A DNA stretch of 64,000 bases from NCBI GenBank assembly GCA_020638285.1, contig JACKIV010000001.1, positions 517,675 through 581,674 on the forward strand. Direction: 5' to 3'. The DNA comes from Rhodospirillales bacterium. Its GTDB lineage: Bacteria; Pseudomonadota; Alphaproteobacteria; Micavibrionales; Micavibrionaceae. A program made the position numbers and the translations under genes. This document shows, piece after piece, positions 53,174-61,223 of the stretch. Under the pieces are notes generated by a model. It saw nothing but the letters and a program-made list of their open reading frames with translations, was not told the DNA's origin and ran no database searches. Every line of letters begins with the position of its first letter. Within the stretch, counting starts at the first letter, position 1.

Positions 53174-53554
53174 CTACTTCGGAGGAGGCGCGTTTTCAAA
53201 AAAAGAACGGAGGGGATCGCAAAGCCCATAATGTGGGCCCGCATACTCTTTCTCGAGGAAGTCTGTGCCTTCTTCACGCGCGCGACCGAAAATCTCCATT
53301 ATAGAATCAAGTGTAGCGCGTTCCTCCGAAGTTGGATCTCCTCTGTCCCCAAAATCATCCAGAAGATAATCTCCTTTGATGGCAATCTCACGGCCATTGA
53401 CACGCACGCCACCTTCGTACTTGAAAATACCCCCTGGCTCGATATCTCGTGCCCCCAGCTTTTCATTCGCCAAAACGGCCACGGCAGCCTGAAACTGCCT
53501 GTGAAGGGGAAGAAGGATAGATCTATCTTCCAAAGGGATATCAAATGCCAACAT
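53174..53554 (-). CDS. Small hypothetical protein
   Basis: 126 residues. It contains VRVNGREIAIKGDYLLDDFGD and a run of acidic helices (EERATLDSIMEIFGRAREEG), ending Pro-rich. No signal peptide. It lies 23 bp after rpmJ on the same strand and may share its promoter. I do not recognise it. Confidence 0.6.
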   Translation of the reverse strand: MLAFDIPLEDRSILLPLHRQFQAAVAVLANEKLGARDIEPGGIFKYEGGVRVNGREIAIKGDYLLDDFGDRGDPTSEERATLDSIMEIFGRAREEGTDFLEKEYAGPHYGLCDPLRSFFENAPPPK

Positions 53555-53577
53555 TAGACGGATCTCTCAGGAAAGAC

Positions 53578-53703
53578 TCAACCTTGCCGCGCCTTGCAGC
53601 GGGGCTTGAGTTTGTTGATGACATAGACCCGGCCACGGCGACGAATCACCCGGCAATTGCGGTCGCGCGTCTTGAGCGATTTCAAAGAATTAACGACTTT
53701 CAT
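53578..53703 (-). CDS. rpmJ: 50S ribosomal protein L36
   Basis: 41 residues, too short to be listed by most gene callers' length limits. It reads MKVVNSLKSLKTRDRNCR, then VIRRRGRVYVINKLKP and RCKARQG. This is the type with the longer middle and without the four-Cys zinc ribbon (only Cys at CRV and RCK). L36 stabilises 23S rRNA folding. It has its own promoter at the end of uvrA. Confidence 0.96.
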   Translation of the reverse strand: MKVVNSLKSLKTRDRNCRVIRRRGRVYVINKLKPRCKARQG

Positions 53704-53749
53704 GGTCTGTGCCCCGTTTTTCCTGCCAAATTTCGTAAGTCCGCCGGAG

Positions 53750-53777
53750 CCTATACGGATCCACGCCCTTCTGTCAA
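53750..53777 (-). promoter_or_regulatory. Promoter of rpmJ overlapping the uvrA stop codon
   Basis: Read on the minus strand: perfect TTGACA (53777-53772), 16 bases, TATAGG (53755-53750). The TGA of uvrA lies inside the -35 box. The predicted start is about 40 bases before the rpmJ ATG. Confidence 0.65.
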
Positions 53778-56662
53778 GCGCAAGATTTCGCTCGGGAGGT
53801 GGATTTTTGCCGCTCCGGGCTCCGTTTTCGGGTCAGCAGGGGTTTGAGAAAATGCCCTGTGTGGCTGTTTTTTGTGGCGGCGATGTCCTCGGGCGTGCCG
53901 GAGGCGACCAGATAGCCGCCCCGATGCCCGCCTTCCGGGCCTATATCCAAAAGCCAGTCGGCGGTCTTGATGACATCCAGATTATGCTCAATCACCACGA
54001 CCGTATTGCCGCCATCGACCAGTTTATGAAGGACTTCCAGTAACTTGCGGACGTCTTCGAAATGAAGCCCCGTGGTGGGCTCGTCCAGAATATACAGGGT
54101 CCGGCCCGTCGATCGGCGCGAAAGTTCTTTTGAGAGTTTTATCCGCTGCGCCTCGCCGCCGGACAGGGTCGTGGCCTGCTGGCCCACCTGCATATAGCCA
54201 AGCCCGACATCCTGAAGCGTTTTCATCTTGTCGCGGATGGCGGGGACGGCGGCGAACAGTTCGGCGGCATCGTCCACCGTCATGCCCAGAACATCTGCAA
54301 TGGACTTTCCGCGCCAGGTGACGTCGAGTGTTTCGCGGTTATAGCGCTTTCCGTTGCAGGCCTCGCAGGTGACATAAACATCGGGCAGGAAGTGCATTTC
54401 TATTTTCAGAACGCCGTCACCCTGACAGGTTTCGCACCGCCCGCCCTTGACGTTGAAGGAAAAACGCCCCGGTCCGTATCCTCGCGCTTTGGATTCAGGA
54501 AGGCCTGCAAACCATTCACGAATCGGCGTAAAAGCGCCCGTATAGGTGGCCGGGTTGGAGCGCGGCGTCCGCCCGATGGGGGACTGGTCGATGTCGATGA
54601 CCTTGTCGATGAACTCCAGACCGCGCACGGCGCGCACGGGCAGGGGGGATTCGCGCGATCCCATCAGGGCTTTGCTCGCCGCCCGAAAGAGAGTGTCGAT
54701 CGTCAGCGTCGATTTCCCGCTGCCCGAAACGCCGGTGATACAGGTGAATGTCCCGATGGGAATCGTGGACGAAAGATGTTTCAGATTATTCCCGCTGGCT
54801 TCGCAGATGTCAATGTTCTGGCCCTTTTTTCCGGTACGCCGGACCGTGGGAACGGCAATCTCGCGTGCACCCGTCAGATACTGCGCGGTCAGGGAGTCCG
54901 GAGATTTCAGAATATCTTCAAGCGTGCCCTGCGCCACGACATGTCCGCCATGTGTGCCCGCGCCGGGGCCCATGTCGATGATGTGGTCGGCGCAGCGGAT
55001 GGCGTCTTCGTCATGCTCCACAACGATGACGGTATTGCCCAGATCGCGCAGCCGCCGCAAGGTTTCCAGAAGACGCTCATTGTCGCGCTGGTGCAGGCCG
55101 ATGGACGGCTCGTCCAGAACATATAACACGCCTGTCAATCCCGATCCGATCTGGCTGGCGAGACGAATCCGCTGGCTTTCCCCGCCCGAAAGTGTGCTGG
55201 ACGCCCGGTCGAGTGTGAGATAATCCAGCCCGACATTCATCAGAAAGCTCAGGCGGTCCTTGATTTCTTTCAGGATTTTTTCTGCGATCTGGCGTTTTTG
55301 CGAGCTCAAGGCCCCTTCGTCGGACAGGGCGCCAACCCACGCCAGAGCCGCGCCGATATCCATTTCCGTCACATCCGCAATGGTTTGCCCGGCGATCTTC
55401 ACGCACAGCGATTCGGGTTTAAGACGCTTTCCGGCGCAGGAATCGCAAGGGGCGCTGGCCTGATATCGCGCCAGATCCTCGCGCACCATGTTGCTGTCGG
55501 TTTCGCGCCAGCGGCGTTCGAGATTGGGCAGAACCCCCTCAAACGGCTTGCGGTTGGTCCATGTGTTGCGCTTGCTTTCATAGGTGGTCGTAATGGAATC
55601 CGTGCCCGATCCATGTAAGATGATGCGCCGGACGGCCTCTGGCAAATCCCGGAACGGCGTGTGGATGGAAGCTTTGTAATGTTTACAGACCGATTCCAGC
55701 GCGCTCATGTAAAAAGGAGCGAAACTCTTGGACCAGGGCTCAATCGCCCCGTCGGCCAGACTTTTGGACGGATCGGGGATCACCCGGCTTTCTTCAAAAT
55801 ACATTTTGAGTCCAAGGCCATCACAGGCCGGACACGCGCCATGCGGCGAGTTGAAGGAAAACAGGCGCGGCTCAATCTCGGAAATTGTAAATCCGGACAC
55901 GGGGCAGGCGAATTTTTCAGAAAACACTGTGCGCTCCCCGGTTCCGGCATCTTCCGTGACCAGAAGCCCGTCTTCAGACAGGCGCAGGGCCGTCTCAACC
56001 GAATCGGCCAGACGATTGCCCAGATCGGGCCGAACGACGATCCGGTCCACGACGACATCAATATCGTGCTTGAATTTCTTATCCAGAGCGGGCGCATCGG
56101 CAATGTCATAAAACTCGCCGTCGATTTTCAGGCGCTGAAACCCCTTTTTGCGCAGCTCGGCGATTTCCTTTTTGTATTCGCCCTTGCGGCCCCGGACGAT
56201 GGGGGAGAGGAGGTGGAGCCTTGTCCCTTCTGGAAAGGTCAGGATACGCTCGACCATCTGGCTGGCGCTCTGGCTTTCGATGGGTTTTCCCGTGGCGGGG
56301 GAATAGGGAACGCCGATCCGCGCCCAGAGCAGGCGCATATAGTCATAAATCTCGGTGACTGTGCCAACGGTGGAGCGGGGGTTTTTGCTCGTGGTTTTCT
56401 GCTCGATCGAAATAGCCGGGGACAGACCGTCGATGGAGTCCACATCCGGTTTTTGCATCATTTCCAGAAACTGGCGGGCATAGGCGGACAGGCTTTCGAC
56501 ATATCGCCGCTGGCCTTCCGCATAGATCGTGTCGAACGCCAGAGACGACTTTCCGGATCCCGACAGGCCGGTGATGACCACAAGCGAATCCCTCGGCATC
56601 TCGACCGTGACGTTTTTCAGATTATGCTCCCGCGCGCCGCGGACGATCAGGGACGTGTTCAT
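53774..56662 (-). CDS. uvrA: Excinuclease ABC subunit A
   Basis: 962 residues from the ATG at 56662. Two ABC ATPase modules: Walker A GLSGSGKSSLAFDTI (about 33) and GVSGSGKSTLTIDTL (about 640), signatures STLSGGESQRIRLA and TTLSGGEAQRIKLS. Zinc-finger Cys pairs appear at CDSCAGKRLKPESLC and CETCQGDG with CEACNGKRYN. It finds DNA lesions for nucleotide excision repair. A LexA-like box overlaps its promoter. The tail is basic and not conserved. Confidence 0.97.
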   Translation of the reverse strand: MNTSLIVRGAREHNLKNVTVEMPRDSLVVITGLSGSGKSSLAFDTIYAEGQRRYVESLSAYARQFLEMMQKPDVDSIDGLSPAISIEQKTTSKNPRSTVGTVTEIYDYMRLLWARIGVPYSPATGKPIESQSASQMVERILTFPEGTRLHLLSPIVRGRKGEYKKEIAELRKKGFQRLKIDGEFYDIADAPALDKKFKHDIDVVVDRIVVRPDLGNRLADSVETALRLSEDGLLVTEDAGTGERTVFSEKFACPVSGFTISEIEPRLFSFNSPHGACPACDGLGLKMYFEESRVIPDPSKSLADGAIEPWSKSFAPFYMSALESVCKHYKASIHTPFRDLPEAVRRIILHGSGTDSITTTYESKRNTWTNRKPFEGVLPNLERRWRETDSNMVREDLARYQASAPCDSCAGKRLKPESLCVKIAGQTIADVTEMDIGAALAWVGALSDEGALSSQKRQIAEKILKEIKDRLSFLMNVGLDYLTLDRASSTLSGGESQRIRLASQIGSGLTGVLYVLDEPSIGLHQRDNERLLETLRRLRDLGNTVIVVEHDEDAIRCADHIIDMGPGAGTHGGHVVAQGTLEDILKSPDSLTAQYLTGAREIAVPTVRRTGKKGQNIDICEASGNNLKHLSSTIPIGTFTCITGVSGSGKSTLTIDTLFRAASKALMGSRESPLPVRAVRGLEFIDKVIDIDQSPIGRTPRSNPATYTGAFTPIREWFAGLPESKARGYGPGRFSFNVKGGRCETCQGDGVLKIEMHFLPDVYVTCEACNGKRYNRETLDVTWRGKSIADVLGMTVDDAAELFAAVPAIRDKMKTLQDVGLGYMQVGQQATTLSGGEAQRIKLSKELSRRSTGRTLYILDEPTTGLHFEDVRKLLEVLHKLVDGGNTVVVIEHNLDVIKTADWLLDIGPEGGHRGGYLVASGTPEDIAATKNSHTGHFLKPLLTRKRSPERQKSTSRAKSCA

Positions 56663-56666
56663 CCCG

Positions 56667-56690
56667 TTTATATGAGACCAAAAAGAGAAC
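56667..56690 (-). promoter_or_regulatory. LexA-like box and -10 element of uvrA
   Basis: On the plus strand GACC (56676-56679), 7 bases, GAAC (56687-56690): one mismatch from the alphaproteobacterial LexA box GAAC-N7-GAAC. On the minus strand a TATAAA (56672-56667) follows at once and ends 4 bases before the uvrA ATG. The box lies between -35 and -10, where a repressor would act. Confidence 0.5.
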
Positions 56691-56756
56691 AAATCAAGAG
56701 GGAATTTGCGGAAAGAGGAATAAAATGTCAGTCTTTGAGGCCTTCATCGTCTTTCC

Positions 56757-57398
56757 CTAGTGCCGGGACTCGGCATCCATGGATTTTACGGCCATGTCCA
56801 GCAAGGTCATGAACAGGTCTGCGCGATCCCGGCAGGTTCTGGCTTCCAGCAAGGCCTGTTTTTCCCCTGGCGCAAACGGGCAGATCATGGACAGGCAGGT
56901 GATGAGTTTTTCATCCGCCGCTTGGTGGATATGGCTCCACTGGCACGTCATCTCGTTGCGGGCGAAATAGGCGCGCAGTAAAGACTCAAGTTTCTCCCGG
57001 TCCAGATTAAGGCACCCGGCGGCGTTCATGTCCGCATGAAAGGGCGCCCAGTCGGGGTGGATTCTCCGGTATCCGCTCTCTGTTGTCTCGTGTTCTGAAA
57101 CGATATGGAAACGACACAACCCCGTCAGGGTGATCCGGAAACATCCGTTATCCAGTTCATCAAAGGTGGTGATTTTCCCCGCGCATCCGGTCTGGAACAG
57201 GGTGGTTTCATCCGGCGCGGTGGGCTGAATCATACCGATAATCCGCTGTGCGCGCAGGGAATCCTCGACCATGGCCACATAGCGCGGTTCAAAAATATGT
57301 AAAGGAAGCTGGCCGCGCGGCAGCAGTAACACGCCCGAAAGCGGAAACACCGCGAGGACCGAAGGAAGCGCATCAAAGGAAAAGGCGGGCTCTTTCAT
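56757..57398 (-). CDS. LON substrate-binding-domain protein
   Basis: 213 residues matching the stand-alone N-terminal domain of Lon protease: LAVFPLSGVLLLPRGQLPLHIFEPRY, then a beta-rich middle (CFRITLTGLCRFHIV) and a helical end. No AAA+ or protease domain is present. In many alphaproteobacteria this gene is next to a cnoX/ybbN-type thioredoxin gene; here such a gene lies 4.5 kb away, beyond the hfa-like cluster. Confidence 0.9.
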   Translation of the reverse strand: MKEPAFSFDALPSVLAVFPLSGVLLLPRGQLPLHIFEPRYVAMVEDSLRAQRIIGMIQPTAPDETTLFQTGCAGKITTFDELDNGCFRITLTGLCRFHIVSEHETTESGYRRIHPDWAPFHADMNAAGCLNLDREKLESLLRAYFARNEMTCQWSHIHQAADEKLITCLSMICPFAPGEKQALLEARTCRDRADLFMTLLDMAVKSMDAESRH

Positions 57399-57469
57399 GG
57401 AAAGGGAATATAAGGCGTTTTGCGTTTTTGAACAGGGTTGATTTCCGCGTTGCTATCCTGAAAAGCGGA

Positions 57470-57498
57470 TTGCCATGTGGAGAGGAGACTGTTAGAAT
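57470..57498 (+). promoter_or_regulatory. Promoter of the LuxR-type regulator
   Basis: TTGCCA (57470-57475), 17 bases, TAGAAT (57493-57498). The predicted start near 57505 leaves a leader of about 87 bases before the ATG at 57592. Confidence 0.6.
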
Positions 57499-57591
57499 TT
57501 GCTGTAATATATTCGCAAAATAAAATACACAGTCGGGTATTCAAGAGGACAGGTGTACTTTTTCCACAATCTCTCAGGATTGGCGGGCGTC

Positions 57592-58326
57592 ATGATAAAA
57601 GCAGAAGAAACCCTTCCCGTTTTTCTTATCGAGAAGAACAGTCTTTTGAAAGAGGGGCTTAAAAGCCTTCTCGCAAAAACAAGGTTCAGGGTCACGACGG
57701 ATTGTCCGGATGTGGATTGTCTGGAAGAGTATGCGCCGGATATTTCGCCCTGCATGGTGATCGTCGGCATTCATGGTCGGTGTAGTGAAGACTGCCCTGT
57801 GGAAAGGCGGGTTGAGCGCAAGATTTCCGATATTAAAAATCTTTTTCCAGAGGCCCGGATTGTCGTTTTGGCCGAAAAACTGGAGATGTGTTGCTATACG
57901 CAGGCATTTTCTGCTGGCGCGGACGGGTTTATTCACAGAGATATCAATCTGGAAGCGTTGCCGGATTATCTGAATCTTATCATGATGGGTGAGAAAATCT
58001 TTCCGGCGGATCCGTCCCTGTACAAGGACTTCAAGAGTCACAGGGCGGCGGATCTGTCTGTCCATGTGAATGATTCCCTGTCTCTTTCCCATCGGGAAAT
58101 CGAAATTATCACCTGCCTGACCAGAGGGGAATCCAACAAGAAAATCGCTCAGACCCTCGGCATCGCAGAGGCGACCGTCAAGGCGCACTTAAAAACAATT
58201 TTACGAAAAACAAGCAATGCCAATCGGACCCAACTGGCGCTGTGGGGTGCCGATCACGGCATGGCCCACAACGAAAACCAGCCCGATCAGCCGGAAGACC
58301 CTGCCGAAACAAAGCGCCATGGCTAG
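57592..58326 (+). CDS. LuxR-family regulator with a degenerate receiver domain (CsgD-like architecture)
   Basis: 244 residues from the ATG at 57592 (a GTG 13 codons upstream is in frame). Residues 8-130 follow the receiver fold (VFLIEKNSLLKEGLKSLL, GADGFIHRDINLEALPDYL), but the phosphoacceptor Asp position reads MVIVGIHG, the acidic pair is incomplete and the conserved Lys is His. Phosphorylation is thus unlikely. The C-terminal HTH (about 164-218) reads LSHREIEIITCLTRGES, then NRTQLALWGADH. CsgD, the curli regulator, has the same plan and a similar HTH end (NRTQ-x-x-x-W). It lies 108 bp from the convergent hfa-like operon. Confidence 0.85.
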   Translation: MIKAEETLPVFLIEKNSLLKEGLKSLLAKTRFRVTTDCPDVDCLEEYAPDISPCMVIVGIHGRCSEDCPVERRVERKISDIKNLFPEARIVVLAEKLEMCCYTQAFSAGADGFIHRDINLEALPDYLNLIMMGEKIFPADPSLYKDFKSHRAADLSVHVNDSLSLSHREIEIITCLTRGESNKKIAQTLGIAEATVKAHLKTILRKTSNANRTQLALWGADHGMAHNENQPDQPEDPAETKRHG

Positions 58327-58434
58327 CTAGCCGGAGTCCTTTTTTCCACATCCGCCCCCCGCCATCCCGTTCCTTGCGCGACAGGGAAACGTGCAAACGG
58401 CGTAATGACGGGGGGAAGGAAACTTTTCAAACGC

Positions 58435-58860
58435 TCATTCCTTTCCCGCGAGGGCCGCGAGGACTTCGTCGACTCCCGATCCGGAAAGTTGACTTTGTGC
58501 CGATGTGCTGGCGGATTGATCTCCGGCGGTGTCCTGACCGACGCGGATATCACCCGTGGCCTCACTTAAAATCACGCAGGTTGAATTTCCAAGAGCGGAG
58601 GACGCATCCCCACCCCCGCAGACAAGATTTGTGACAGAAGTCGAAGGTGTGGCGACAACGGCGGTGGCGCTCTGGTTCTCCGTCTGGCGCATGAGGGCTG
58701 CGATAGACGCCCGGTTCTGGGCCGTAAAGCCCCACGGTTTCTGAAATGTCTGGGCCAGAGCCGAACAGGTCCCCACAAAGCAGGCAGCGGCCAGAAGAGC
58801 AGAAAAAATGGCCAGTTTCAAAACAAAGTGCGACGGTGCAAAAGAAAGAGTCGTGGACAT
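58435..58860 (-). CDS. HfaA-like small exported protein, candidate fibre subunit
   Basis: 141 residues from the ATG at 58860, after a strong ribosome binding site (AGGAGG). Signal peptide to about residue 36 (cleavage SALA-Q). The mature protein begins QTFQKPWGF, then is rich in Ser, Thr, Ala, Gln and Asn, with two Cys (LVCGGG, STCVIL). It is the last gene of the HfaB-HfaD-like operon. Caulobacter HfaA is a small exported protein forming stable polymers at the holdfast. Assignment is by composition and gene order. Confidence 0.6.
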   Translation of the reverse strand: MSTTLSFAPSHFVLKLAIFSALLAAACFVGTCSALAQTFQKPWGFTAQNRASIAALMRQTENQSATAVVATPSTSVTNLVCGGGDASSALGNSTCVILSEATGDIRVGQDTAGDQSASTSAQSQLSGSGVDEVLAALAGKE

Positions 58861-58894
58861 GGCGGTATCCTCCTGATCGGGTTTCTTTGGGATC

Positions 58895-58925
58895 CCGAAA
58901 GGGGCGGCTGCGAGAGCCGCTCCTT
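58895..58925 (-). promoter_or_regulatory. Hairpin between the HfaD-like and HfaA-like genes
   Basis: In the 97-bp spacer the minus strand reads AGCGGCT, CTCGC, AGCCGC, a stem of 6 G+C-rich pairs with a 5-base loop and no T run. It is not a full terminator. It could protect or trim the mRNA so that the last gene is made in a different amount. Confidence 0.45.
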
Positions 58926-58957
58926 CCATGGGACAACAGGGGTTTTCATCAGACTTT

Positions 58958-59989
58958 TTACGGGCTGACGAGGATATCGGGCGCAGAGATCTTGAACGAG
59001 GCATTGTTCCCGATCGCGGTGGCTGAGGAATTGACCAGAGGTCTATCCAGTGCCGCCATGTTGGCGTAGTTGCTTACGCCCACGCCCTCAACGATCGAAC
59101 TGGCTCCGACATCGGCATAAGCCAACTGCGTTACGTCGCCGATCAACAGGGCATCGGCAGGCGTGCTCGCGCTCAGATCCACATTCAGGTTGTTTCCAAC
59201 CGCCGTGGCATCGCTGTCAACAGATGCGTTGTGGATATCGGATACGGTGGAGGAAGCCCCGATCTGGGCCGGCTGCACCGCGCCGATCGCACCGGCATAG
59301 GCAATAGCCAGCATCAGATCGTCGTGGAAGTTCCGGTTTTCCGGATCATACGCGGCGATTTCTCTGGCGCCTGCTCCCGGAGGAATAGAGCCGTTATAGC
59401 CTCCGTACAGGAACTGCCCGTCATGGAGATCAACCGAGACGTCGCTTGCGATCGACTGGTTGTTTCCCACGGCTGTGGCCGAGCTGACGACCTCTGGCAG
59501 ATCGACCGCGTCGATGGCTTCGCCGCCCACAAAGGGGACGGTGCCGGAAACGCCGATCGTCAGTTCGAGGTCGTTCGTGCCTTCAAGAACAGAGCCGTTC
59601 AGGATGGTGCCCTGAAGCGTCCCGCTCTCGCCGTCCACCGGTTCTACGGGCTGGACGTTCTGGGCTTCGTCGGAATACTTGGTGACGAAGGTCAGAGTGT
59701 CGTCAATGTTGACGATTCCGCCATCGGTTCCTGCCGGAGGGTCATTATAGACACCGCTGACATTTGAAACCGCTGTTGCATCGCCGATGTGAACCTGGGT
59801 TTTTTCAAGTTCAATCATCCCCGAAGGCGTATTGTTGAGTTGGATGTTTACATCCTTGACAACATTTTCGGTTATGGTCTTGTTCCACTCCCAGTCGACA
59901 TCGTCGAACGCCATCGCTCGCGACAGGGGGGCTGTGGTGATCGCCGCGCAGGCGACCGATGCCAGAAGCATCAATTTACGGTTTTTCAT
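58958..59989 (-). CDS. HfaD-like exported repeat protein
   Basis: 343 residues with a signal peptide (LMLLASVACAAITTAP, cleavage near residue 27). The mature part is acidic, lacks Cys and has four spaced copies of an ATAVGNN-like unit: ATAVSN (71-76), SATAVGNNQ (170-178), DATAVGNNL (260-268) and SATAIGNNA (322-330), each followed by a strand. GASSTV and GASSIV also repeat (245, 296). Such spaced Gly/Asn turns fit a beta-stacked fibre. It overlaps the HfaB-like gene by 14 bp. Confidence 0.7.
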   Translation of the reverse strand: MKNRKLMLLASVACAAITTAPLSRAMAFDDVDWEWNKTITENVVKDVNIQLNNTPSGMIELEKTQVHIGDATAVSNVSGVYNDPPAGTDGGIVNIDDTLTFVTKYSDEAQNVQPVEPVDGESGTLQGTILNGSVLEGTNDLELTIGVSGTVPFVGGEAIDAVDLPEVVSSATAVGNNQSIASDVSVDLHDGQFLYGGYNGSIPPGAGAREIAAYDPENRNFHDDLMLAIAYAGAIGAVQPAQIGASSTVSDIHNASVDSDATAVGNNLNVDLSASTPADALLIGDVTQLAYADVGASSIVEGVGVSNYANMAALDRPLVNSSATAIGNNASFKISAPDILVSP

Positions 59990-60911
59990 CGCTTTTTCCT
60001 TCCATCTTCATGGTCTGAGGGTTACGGGGCTTTTTGGCGGGATCGGGTGCAATGTCATGAAGATACGAAGCCATATGATCCGTATTCACAAGACCGCACG
60101 ATTTTCCCACCGGGAGCCCCAGAAAGTCCGTCATGATCTGGTAAACAGCCATCTCGACAACGGATCTGACGCCGAGCTGAAGCGGCTCGTTCCGGATCGC
60201 CCCGGCGTCAAATTCAATAAGCGTATCGCCAAAGAAGCGGAAGACATTGGCTTCCACCTCAATTCCGTAAATCTGTTTCTGAAGGCTGGAGACATAGCGG
60301 ATCGCGAAGTTCCGCGAGTCGATGACCCGCAGATCCAGCGCGACGTTAATCACCACGGTGCGCGCACCGCCGCCAATTCCCCGGACGAAAAGCTGCGTTC
60401 CGCCGCTGACGATGTTGTAATTCAGTTCCGTGAGGGCGCCGACGATGATGAAATCGCTTGCGGGAAGCTTCCCATAAGCTTCCTCTGTGCGGTTGAGGCG
60501 CTTCTGTTCGGCCAGTTTCATCTCGGCCAGAGGAATGCGCAGGTCGAGCCGTTCAACCATTTGTGCCTTCCCGGTTTTGGCCAGAGCGCTGATGACCATT
60601 TCGGAAACGCCCTGACTCAACGCATGGCCGTTATCCTCGTTGTTGAGCTGGCCGGTCTTGTCTGAAACCTCGCCAACCGCAAAGACGGGCAGATTGTTTG
60701 CCGGATAGGTGCGCAAGGTGCTCAGGCACTGGCTGTAAGGGGTATCGTTGTTTGTGACAGGATAGCTGTAGGCGGGTCTGACGCCTTTATTGGACGGCGC
60801 AATCACGCCGCTGCATCCCGACAGGCCAACGGCGGCGGCCATGCACAGCGTCCGCGCCGCAAGATACTTGCGGCGGGAAGATCTTTTGGACTTTTTGCGA
60901 TCCTGTTCCAT
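59976..60911 (-). CDS. hfaB: CsgG/HfaB-family outer-membrane lipoprotein (fibre secretion pore)
   Basis: 311 residues from the ATG at 60911, after GGAGG. Lipoprotein signal with lipobox LSGC (Cys33). The CsgG domain is clear: TPYSQCLSTLR, LPVFAVGEVSDKTGQ, a long helix, FIIVGALTELNYNIVSGG, VINVALDLRVIDSRNF and EANVFRFFGDTLIEFD. TPYS-x-C and ALTELNYNI point to HfaB, the holdfast-anchor branch, over curli CsgG. CsgG proteins form a nonameric pore through the outer membrane. First gene of the operon hfaB-hfaD-hfaA-like. Confidence 0.88.
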   Translation of the reverse strand: MEQDRKKSKRSSRRKYLAARTLCMAAAVGLSGCSGVIAPSNKGVRPAYSYPVTNNDTPYSQCLSTLRTYPANNLPVFAVGEVSDKTGQLNNEDNGHALSQGVSEMVISALAKTGKAQMVERLDLRIPLAEMKLAEQKRLNRTEEAYGKLPASDFIIVGALTELNYNIVSGGTQLFVRGIGGGARTVVINVALDLRVIDSRNFAIRYVSSLQKQIYGIEVEANVFRFFGDTLIEFDAGAIRNEPLQLGVRSVVEMAVYQIMTDFLGLPVGKSCGLVNTDHMASYLHDIAPDPAKKPRNPQTMKMEGKSDEKP

Positions 60912-61223
60912 GACATCCAGCCTCCGGAAAAAAACGGGCCTCCACCCCGCCTGATGAATAAAAGCGGGATATTTTTTAACGGTCCGATGTGTTTGTGCTT
61001 GCCAGAGGATATGAACAGGAATCGGAAGTGATTTCCATGTCAATTCTGTCTATGGTTGCTTCTAAAAAGAGGGGTTGGAAGATCATACCAAAGTAGTCCT
61101 GCTTCTCCTTTATCCATACTCCTTTCGTACTAATTCCGATGTTCCAGTCGGTATCCGTCTGCCTTCTGGAGAAAAGAAGGGACAGGCTCTAGTCTGGGCG
61201 CGAGAATCCAAAAGGAGAAAACC
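60912..61223. other. Divergent control region of the hfa-like operon and the 61224 gene
   Basis: A 312-bp spacer. A perfect TTGACA on the minus strand (61043-61038) touches an inverted repeat, GGAA-GTGAT-TTCC (61024-61036), which may be a regulator site; no good -10 follows at 16-18 bases. Nearer the hfaB start a CCCGC/GCGGG repeat (60946-60968) may form a leader hairpin. No CtrA site of the form TTAA-N7-TTAA is present; there is one half-site, TTAAC (60976-60980). No small gene seen. Confidence 0.45.
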
